In this document: positions 56,780 to 64,000 of the stretch, piece after piece
Layout: each line of letters starts with the position of its first letter
How positions within the stretch are numbered: position 1 is the first letter of the stretch
Assembly: GCA_963920575.1 (NCBI GenBank)
Contig: OY986971.1
Coordinates: forward strand, 5,309,340-5,373,339
Source of the DNA: Narthecium ossifragum
Taxonomy: Eukaryota; Streptophyta; Magnoliopsida; Dioscoreales; Nartheciaceae
DNA length: 64,000 nucleotides
Direction of reading: 5' to 3'
The notes under the pieces: generated by a model
Told to the model about the DNA's origin: nothing
Database searches by the model: none
Seen by the model: only the letters and a program-made list of their open reading frames with translations
Position numbers and translations under genes: made by a program

Positions 56780-57470
56780 CGAAACTTATTTGTTTTATAG
56801 GTACAATCAATAATTAGAACCTCTAGAAAGGTACACAACAGCTCCACTGAAGATGGATGAGCCCAAAATATGCTCTGAACACAGAATATGAAATCGTCAC
56901 TCTTATGCCACTCCAGATAACCATTCTTATTCAAATTGGCCAAGAGAGATTGTATCTCTGACCTACCAGCCTTCTCTATAGCACTATGTTTCTGCCGTGC
57001 ATTGTATATGATTTTCATGGTCTAGACATTGTTCTTGTTCCTGTTCTTGATGGTGGTCAAGATCTCTCTTGGCCTCACTAGACTCATTGACAGATGAACC
57101 AACATATTTTACTTCTGTGAAAATAATCTCCTGGCGTATGAGTGGCCCACAAGAGTCTCTACAATTGGGTGATTGTGCACCCCACATACCACCCTTAACA
57201 TCCATTCATCATCTACATAGAGCTTCACGCCCTGAAGTCTGAATGTACAATTGCATTTCTTTGTGCCACTATCAGACCTCTTCCTCTCACGGGGCTTCGG
57301 CTTGCTATTATCAAGCCACTTCTTCTTCCTATACTTTGTTGAGTTCATGTACTCAACACTTCTTTTACATGCCAATGTGAGTCTCAGCTTTCGATGACAT
57401 GCCCCAGCATATGAATGTTTTATAATAACTATAAACCCATTATGCCGACCCACTTCTTGTGCCAACTGGA
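56780..57470 (-). pseudogene. FAR1/MULE-type transposase remnant
   Basis: Read from 57465 leftwards: QEVGRHNGFIVIIKHSYAG, TKKCNCTFRLQGVKLYVDDE, VCGVHNHPIVETLVGHSYAR (a WRKY/FAR1-like zinc-binding region with Cys and HNH-spaced His). Then, after a frame change, SLVRPREILTTIKNRN and, in a third phase, IYNARQKHSAIEKAGRSEIQ, FWAHPSSVELLCTFLEVLII and DCTYKTNKFR. The last words mark the start of the MULE DDE domain (first catalytic Asp in DCTYKTN). An LTR end at 56779 cuts it here, so the rest of the catalytic core is lost. Such transposases bind TIRs and catalyse cut-and-paste; the domesticated FHY3/FAR1 proteins are relatives. TIRs were not identified. Confidence 0.75.
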
Positions 57471-58093
57471 TAAGACTAGTTCGACTATAAAAGATCTGAG
57501 AGTAGGTAAAATACCATGGTGATCAACATGCATATAATTTAAAACTAAAACATAATGGATCAATTCTAATATATATACACCATACTAGTCATAAATTGTG
57601 CTGAAAAGTCCATGATAATGGCATTCCAAACACCATTATCTGCAATAGAAGCATATGCCTGAAATTTTAACAAAGAATAATATTGAGAATTTAATTAAAA
57701 AAATACTCTGAAAGCATATGGTTGAAACGTTAATAGAGAATAATAGTAAAAATTTAATTTAAAAAAAAAAGACCATGATATTTGTGTTCAAAGTGTACGA
57801 ATAGGCTTATACGGGCACATTCGGTGAAAGCAAAATAAACATGAGGTAAATGATCGGTTTTAAAGAACCGTATATAATTAATATGATCGACCTATAAAAA
57901 CCGAACAAACATTAAATCTTTTACTATGTACATCCACTAAAATATTTTTTATTAATACTGAACATATACTTCATGATATTTGACTAAATTACCCGACAAC
58001 CCTTGTTCACCATTGTCTTCTACATCCTATAAAACCAATCTCCAACACCACCTACTTCCTACTATGTGCAGTATCTTCCACACCTCCTACACC
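57471..58093. other. Unassigned AT-rich stretch
   Basis: No gene seen. 57860-57910 contains CGGTTTTAAAGAACCG, a dyad, and ACCGAAC/TTCGGT words like those at 32765-32940 and 62244-62269. A TATA-like CCTATAAAAC is at about 58027. The 8-bp duplication of the hAT element (CCTACACC) is 58086-58093. Confidence 0.4.
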
Positions 58094-58309
58094 CAGGGGC
58101 GGATCCAAGAGTAGGCTGCACCCGGGTTGTAGCCCCGGCAGCCCACAAGAAATCTTCTTAGAAAAGTTTGTTTAGCCCAGTCAAATAAAAAACAAATGCG
58201 TCTAGCCCAAGGCCCAAGCCCACTTAACTACTTAAGGGTTACTTGAGCAGTTGAGCAAGCCCACTGCCCACCCGAACCCAAGGTGAATGCTCAGCTGCTC
58301 GCACGAAAC

Positions 58310-58344
<35 letters not shown>

Positions 58345-58686
58345 GATTTTTCTTCTCTCTCGTCTCATTTTCTCCATCTAAATCCCAAATTGTTTCTTTC
58401 CTGAAAATTTTGGAGATTAAATACTCACAATTTCATCTCTTCCATCAATTCCATGTAAGTGATAGGGGAAGATTCAAGCTCTTCTTCGACTTCATCGAAA
58501 AAGAAGTAATTTCTTCATGTTTCTCTATTAGATTCTTTAGTGATTTTTAATTATTCTTGGAAAATGGTGGCTTGATTCTTGTGTGTTTTAATGGTGGAAT
58601 GATTCCATATGGGAAAAACCTACTTTTTTAAGGTTGTGTTTGTATAGATTAGGGATTAGGGAAAAGAAAATATGATGGTAAGATGG

Positions 58687-58746
<60 letters not shown>

Positions 58747-59126
58747 CCCCTAAAGCATGCTTAGAAGTAAATAATTAATTAGTTTATGGGAATCTGGTAG
58801 TTGATGATGAAGCATGCTTAAGAGACAAGAGTTAAAAATTAATTAATTAGCTTAGGACTTGGAGATCAGAAAGTTAGGGGCCCATCCTCACATATATAAT
58901 ATGTAGATTGCTAATCTATGAAGTCCTCATGAACTTTATTATGTAGATTGGTTCATCGCACTATATTCTTTAAGATATAACTTCTATTTCTTTATTAATT
59001 ATGTAAAGTTTCTATGTAAGTCGCTCCGATTTTGATTTTTACTACGTGAATGACCATCTTATAGTCATATTCTTAGAAGAGATGAGAGTCGGTGCTTCTT
59101 TCTCATTTTCGACTTCAACTATATGA

Positions 59127-61331
59127 TTTTGGCGAGGGTTTCCCTCTAATCTACGAAGGCCCAACCTGGCCGGGCGCCGCGAAGGCCCAACCTGGCCGGG
59201 CGCCGCGAAAGCCCAACCGGGCCGGGCGACGCGAACCGGAACCTAACTAATGCGGAATAATTTTGGTGAGGGGTTCCCTCTAACCTACTGGTCTCCCTAA
59301 ACAATTTATAAGCACCCTTATTAAAACAAAGATTAACAACCTCAAAAGGAAATACAATATAATATTCAACATCCTCAAAAGGGTTTACATTTGTACAAGA
59401 TACTCCCGTAGGAGACTAACTAACAAGAAGGTGTAGAAGACTATCACCGCTCCTCAAGCACCGCCAGACGCCATCGCGCCACCAAACACCTGCCCAGTAG
59501 GGGCCACTGAAGAAGAGCTGACGTCTGCACCTGCAAAACGCAGCCCGGGTAGGAGTGAGCATAAAGCTCAGTAGGGTTCTACACTACGACACACAGAAAA
59601 GGAGGGAACACAACATTATCGCTCCCAAGCTAGGTCTAGGTATGCTGCGGGGCCCCACAACCCCACCGTGCGTCACCGAGAGCTCCTGTCTAGGTTCCAC
59701 CCTTAGTAAAGCAGGAAACGAACACGGCTGTCCCACTTGCAGGAACCCGACACTGCTAGGCGAGGGACTGACACCGGCTGCACCCTCAGAACCTGGCTCG
59801 AGGCCGACACGATCTCTAAAATCATCGATCAATATGTATTCAAGTCATCTAAGCCTATCATCAATATCGACTGAATACGACAATCCAACCTGGACCTTGC
59901 TACCCGCCACGGTCCTAGAGCTAAATCTGAGTTACCCGAAAGCCTCGGATCGGCGATCGACCCATCGCCCACGCCCTAACCTTATGCATCTAATGCACAA
60001 CAGAGATGCATGCTATGATCATACGCATGCAACAGTATGATAAAAGCAACACACAAGTCTAACTGGATCGCTGCAGCCGTACTACCAACCGCTGCAAGCC
60101 AATCCGCAGCGGGTCCCGGCATTACGACGGTACCGCGACCGTCAACCGCGGACTCCTGCAACAGGAAGCAACCCCAAAAACTCAGATGAACATATAATAT
60201 AATATCATATGTTCATCGCATATAATATTATTAAAACCAACAAGATCCGCTAATTAGGGGCTAAGTGATCTCGTCGATCCGGCGTCCAAACGACATCAGA
60301 TTCGAGATCCAACTTACACACCCGCAGATAAACATGTTGGAATCAACATATCCAAAATCGGGAAACATCAGACGGCTAGATTAACCGAAAAACACTAATC
60401 AAAGTCACTAATCTCACTAATTACCTTTAATTGCTGCAACGCAGCCCATCCGTAGGAAAATCATAACAAATCATAGGAAAATCAAACAAATGTGAAACTG
60501 GTTCGGTCTGAGAGTAGATTCAAAGATCTACAACTCTCGAGTTCCTCATAAGTCCAAATGATGCACGTACACTCCGGAAAAGACACCGTAAACCGGCTGT
60601 TCTTCAAGAACAGAGAAACCGGGAAAATCCAAGATTAAACATACTAAAAGCCTACTAAAAACTCAATCAAATCTCATGAAACTCATATCAATAATTAAGC
60701 TAAGCAAGAGGCATCCAACAAAACTAAGAACACCTAGATCTATCGGCTAGATCTAGAGAAAACCCCCTATTAACCCACGTAGGTAGAAACCTACCGAAAC
60801 CGCACTCCTCAGTTAATTCCCCATGGTACGGCCACCAAACCGGCTTCCAACCAAGCCACGAATCTTCCTCTCGCTGCCACGAGTCCAACGAGCCTTCAAG
60901 CACCCAAAACGGTGGCCGGAGGAGGGAGAACGGAGGGGAAGAAGAAGACGGGAAGCAAACCGGAAAAACAGGGGAAGTCGCGAGCTATTTATAGGCTCGA
61001 GTCCGATCGGTCGGACTGGCCGGGTTAAGTCAGTTCGCGTCCTTATCTGGACACATCGGCTACCGACACAAGCCCGATCGATCGCTCACATGAGCGATTG
61101 ATCGCCAACGAGCCGCCAGAGGCTTCTGCACGGCCGAGCTTGGATATTTCGATCCCAAGCCCGCCTAGGGTTCTAACAAACGCATAAATCAAACATAGGA
61201 GCTGTGTGTGCACCACGCGGGTGTGAAACAAACCGATAATAAGTAATTTACCAAATTGCCCTTGCCGTACACAACGAGTCACGGGCTCGACCCAAGTGGT
61301 CGACCCAGGAATGGAGGGACAGGTCCTCACA
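59127..61331 (-). mobile_element. Solo LTR of the 15260 family nested in the hAT element
   Basis: Shares with 15260-17501 the blocks GCCGGGCGACGCGAA, ACCTGCAAAACG, GGGTAGGAGTGAGC, the CGCGGGTGTGAAACAA region and the CTCACA end (61331). The first terminus is rearranged: TTGGCGAGGGTTTCCCTCTA precedes three 26-bp copies, so the exact start and duplication are unclear. CTATAAATAG reads on the - strand at about 60989, suggesting minus orientation. Confidence 0.75.
59155..59232. repeat. Three 26-bp GC-rich tandem copies at an LTR terminus
   Basis: GAAGGCCCAACCTGGCCGGG begins units at 59155 and 59181, and a variant begins at 59207. Copies 1 and 2 are identical; the third matches the single copy present in the 15260 and 1670 LTRs. 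Confidence 0.9.
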
Positions 61332-62010
61332 TACAATTTGCAAGATGGGTTGTATACTAACATTGCTTTTAAAATCCCCGACTTATGGGTTCAATGTCCT
61401 ATATTTCCATCCTCTTTTTTCTCTTAAGGTGTCAGTGCTTTTTTAATGAGCGAAATTTTATTTAAGCCTGGAAATTGCTCTGTGTGAGTTTTTATTAGTT
61501 TTATTAGTTGCTTTATACTATACGTAAGCTTTACATTTTATTGTGATTGTTTTGAGTTACTAGATAGTTGAACGTGCATATAAATTATACAGGGTTTTGG
61601 ATTTTTCATTGTGATGGCAAATCAAGAAAGAAAGAGAAGAAACATATTGGTTGAGTTGTTCCTAGTATTTATGACAAGTTCTTAGTATTTATGTCATCAA
61701 ATTGGTTGAGTTGTTAATTTTGCTCATCTTTAGACTATTTGCCATACATGCATTTGCTATTGCATTTGTTCACAATTTATTGTACCAAAATGATGATATT
61801 TCTTTGTCAATATTAGACGATTTGAAATCTTAATGAAATTTGTGTTTTGTCAAAACAATAGCTTTTATTGCTATTAAATATTGTGGAATCAGGTAAGACA
61901 GCCCAAGCGGACTTCAAATCCTAGGTCCGGCCTTGCCTACACCACCACCTCTCAACCTTCTATACCACATTTATTTTCTCGTTGGAAGGTTGAGGGCGAA
62001 ACCGAAAACG

Positions 62011-62139
62011 ATGTCGGATGTAGACGTATATGATGATGATCAAAATGCGACTGGTCCCTCTCTATCAGCGAAAAAGACAAGCCGAAGAAGGTACCAACCC
62101 TTCATTATTCCTTATGTGGGCGTATTCATGTATAACTAG
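62011..62139 (+). CDS. Small acidic/basic ORF, 42 aa
   Basis: MSDVDVYDDDQNATGPSLSA, then KKTSRRRYQ. Not recognised. If the hAT element is removed, a TATA-like box (about 58027) lies ~130 bases upstream of this ATG, so this could be the first exon of a small gene with the hAT in its leader. GTACCA after AGAAG at 62087 might be a donor. A chance frame is equally possible. Confidence 0.2.
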   Translation: MSDVDVYDDDQNATGPSLSAKKTSRRRYQPFIIPYVGVFMYN

Positions 62140-62185
62140 ACCAAACATTAACACTCGCCTTGATTTCCTTAGACCGAGCAGATTT

Positions 62186-62269
62186 CCTTAGACCGAGCAT
62201 AATGACTCGGCTCGGTCTAAGGCAACCGAGCAGCAGATCGGATATGTTCGGTTGCTTTCAACCGAACAT
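62186..62269. repeat. Two adjacent perfect hairpins
   Basis: CCTTAGACCGAGC (62186-62198) pairs with GCTCGGTCTAAGG (62210-62222). ATGTTCGGTTG (62244-62254) pairs with CAACCGAACAT (62259-62269) across a 4-base loop. CCTTAGACCGAGCA also occurs just before, at 62168-62180, as a direct copy. Confidence 0.85.
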
Positions 62270-64000
62270 ACCCAGTATGAACGATAGCTTTTAACCCTTC
62301 ATTATAATACAAAATACACGATACGTATCACGACACGTAACAAGAGCTGGGTCTTCCTATAAAATTCCCATGACTACGAACCGTTGTCCATTCTATTAAA
62401 AAGAGAAAGAAGACCCCTCATCATGGAAAAGACACATGCATCTCATCATTCCAGAGGTTCCAATTGCTCAAAGCACAATTGCAGGGGGCCCTCTCAAACC
62501 CGCAGCAGTAAATAAAACTATGAGGCCAGTTGTCTGTTTGAGAATGTGGCTGCTGCCTGCTGGGGGGATAAAACAAAGACAAATGCTCCGAGATCAGCTC
62601 CACCAGCCAAAGCGCGCAGCAAGAGCCAAAGCGGCTCATGGGAGCTGGAAAACGTCATGGCCCTTTGATGAGCTCTGGAGCCATTTTAAATTTTCTGACT
62701 ACCCAAACCTCGGCTTTGTGCCCATGGCCATTGGCAAACCCCTGCGCCACTTCGCACTTGCAACTCCTCCCTCTCCTCTCCTCGGCTAGTTTGACGGACC
62801 ATTACCGCTAGTTTGACGGACCATTAACAATCATTGTCCATGATCTAATACTAAATTTGGTCAACTAGATATCATCCCTAAAAAATACAAAAGAAAAATT
62901 ATATTTACGTCTTTGGCCCTGAATTTTCTTATTTGCAAAAAGAATTTCATAAGAATTTTAGGTGACATGATTAGTCTTTTGGAGAGGAACCTTCATCGAC
63001 GTGGAGTTTTAAAGAGAACTAACTCCATGACAGGCATTGAATTTGTCAGTCCCGTCAACATTTTTTTAAAATTTTTTACCAGATCTATGCTTGATTATAT
63101 TAATATTAACTCGCTTTTATCCAACTGATTAAATTTTTAGATTGAATAATTAGAGTTTGTTTCATTATATCATAACAGAGATCATATACTCAAACCCCGT
63201 GTCATGCCTTTCCACTGCAGCATCACGTGTGTGTGCATTTCCACTGCGGCTCCATGTGTCTTCAAAACAGCCTGATTAGATTCTTCAATTGGATCTAGAT
63301 TCTCATCCGACCTCTTTTCTATGAGAGGTGCGTTCATGTGGGGGTAGGTAGGGCTGACTATTTCGTGGTTCCTTTACTCTCGACTTGTTTGTCGAATATG
63401 TTGACATCTGTGATCATCTTAACAAAGTCACCGTCTTTTCTATGAAATTTGAGCCATTTCATAGAGTTTTTTGAGCTATCTCATAGAGTTTTTGCCGCCT
63501 CTCAGCAGAGAAGGAATATTCCTTCACACTGAGACTATCGAGATGAAGCCACGTGAAAAAGAACAGTGGAGGGTTTGGTTGGCAGACGTGGTTAGGAAAG
63601 AGAGTAGTATGGGGCCTGTGGTTATCCGTGCCAGATGGCACGGGGGTCCACCTAGTCTATAATAAGATACAGTTTTAGAATGAATACTTTATAGTCCGAT
63701 ACATATTTGATTCAGCTAATATTGTACTTTATTTTTAAAAACTTCATAATTTAAATGTTATCGTGTAATTTTGAAAATATCTTGTTTCCCTTAAAAATAT
63801 CTAGCACGTTTCTCTTTGTCTATGTTTCTTCGGTTACAATTTCAATTATCTCCACGTTTTTCCAATCTCCACCTTTTGTTTGATATAGATTTTGTCTCTG
63901 TACGCTGCTTCTTATATGGTTGATATACATACTAAACATATCTCAATAAAATATTTTATTATCTATTGCAATCTGTGGCACTGTTAGAAAATGAAATATT
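62270..64000. other. Right edge: unassigned DNA
   Basis: A 117-codon + frame at 62436-62789 has a balanced composition but no motif I know. GCTAGTTTGACGGACCATTA occurs twice in tandem at about 62785-62828. A - frame at 63459-63641 is likewise unassigned. The rest is AT-rich with short local repeats. It may be the flank of a gene outside the window. Confidence 0.35.

Larger units (their letters stand above)
58094..61935. mobile_element. Non-autonomous hAT-type element with nested LTR
   Basis: Ends CAGGGGCGGATCCAAGA and, read from the right, CAAGGCCGGACCTAGGA. A perfect 8-bp duplication CCTACACC lies at 58086-58093 and 61936-61943, the hAT size. Without the nested LTR (about 59127-61331) it is roughly 1.6 kb. 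No hAT transposase was recognised. It contains a GA run (58310-58342) and a long AT run (58690-58743). Confidence 0.85.

Noticed and set aside
58310..58743. GA and AT microsatellites as regulatory GAGA sites
   Set aside because: Simple repeats inside a non-autonomous hAT element; nothing beyond the run supports regulation.

Overview
This window reads as nuclear DNA of a flowering plant, in a gene-poor, transposon-dense region. The evidence is the C-terminal exon of a WRKY transcription factor at the left edge, followed almost entirely by plant-specific mobile elements: Tat/Ogre-type and Athila-type Ty3/gypsy LTRs, a Sirevirus LTR, a Ty1/copia fragment, Mutator-like (MULE) and hAT elements, and three separate copies of the plant mobile domain (PMD) gene family. 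I cannot settle species, or monocot versus eudicot, from the sequence alone. No rRNA, tRNA or CRISPR array was seen. Apart from the WRKY tail, every recognisable coding region is inside or derived from a mobile element, and nearly all are broken.

Layout. 1-194: WRKY tail. 1381-2343: a decayed LTR element holding a 286-bp solo LTR-like insert. 2344-18796: a degenerate Tat-lineage retrotransposon ('Tat-1') with a 1,064-bp 5' LTR, gag-pol on the + strand and, between integrase and the 3' LTR, a PMD gene on the opposite strand. That PMD gene is split by a Sirevirus solo LTR (11844-13009, duplication GGCCA) and a gypsy solo LTR (15260-17501). The 3' LTR breaks off into a truncated copia element (18797-22831, - strand), itself split by a 2,024-bp solo LTR (20095-22118, duplication CCCAC). 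24869-28985: MULE-1 with ~310-bp terminal inverted repeats (TIRs) and a 9-bp duplication, carrying the N-terminal part of a MULE transposase joined to a second PMD gene. 29325-32317: MULE-2 with a MuDR-type transposase remnant split by an Athila-type solo LTR. 33208-49920: a complete, better-preserved Tat/Ogre-type element ('Tat-2') bounded by GGTCT duplications, with ORF1, gag-pol, a 111-bp tandem array and a small hAT MITE; an Athila-type solo LTR sits inside its 5' LTR, and the 3' LTR preserves the empty site. 50316-55040: a third PMD gene, disrupted by an LTR that is itself split by a 1,658-bp solo LTR (duplication GCTCA). 56780-57470: a FAR1-like MULE transposase remnant. 58094-61935: a hAT-type element (8-bp duplication CCTACACC) with a nested gypsy LTR. 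61936-64000: mostly unassigned DNA.

How the parts relate. The window is a layered record of insertions, many datable relative to each other by intact target-site duplications. Most LTR insertions survive only as solo LTRs. Two patterns stand out. PMD genes ride on at least two unrelated element types (antisense in a Tat retrotransposon; fused to transposase exons in a MULE). And LTRs from different superfamilies carry arrays of short perfect palindromes, GGTCGACC-type or GATCGATC-type; part of one array is shared as inverted homology between a copia-type and a gypsy-type LTR.
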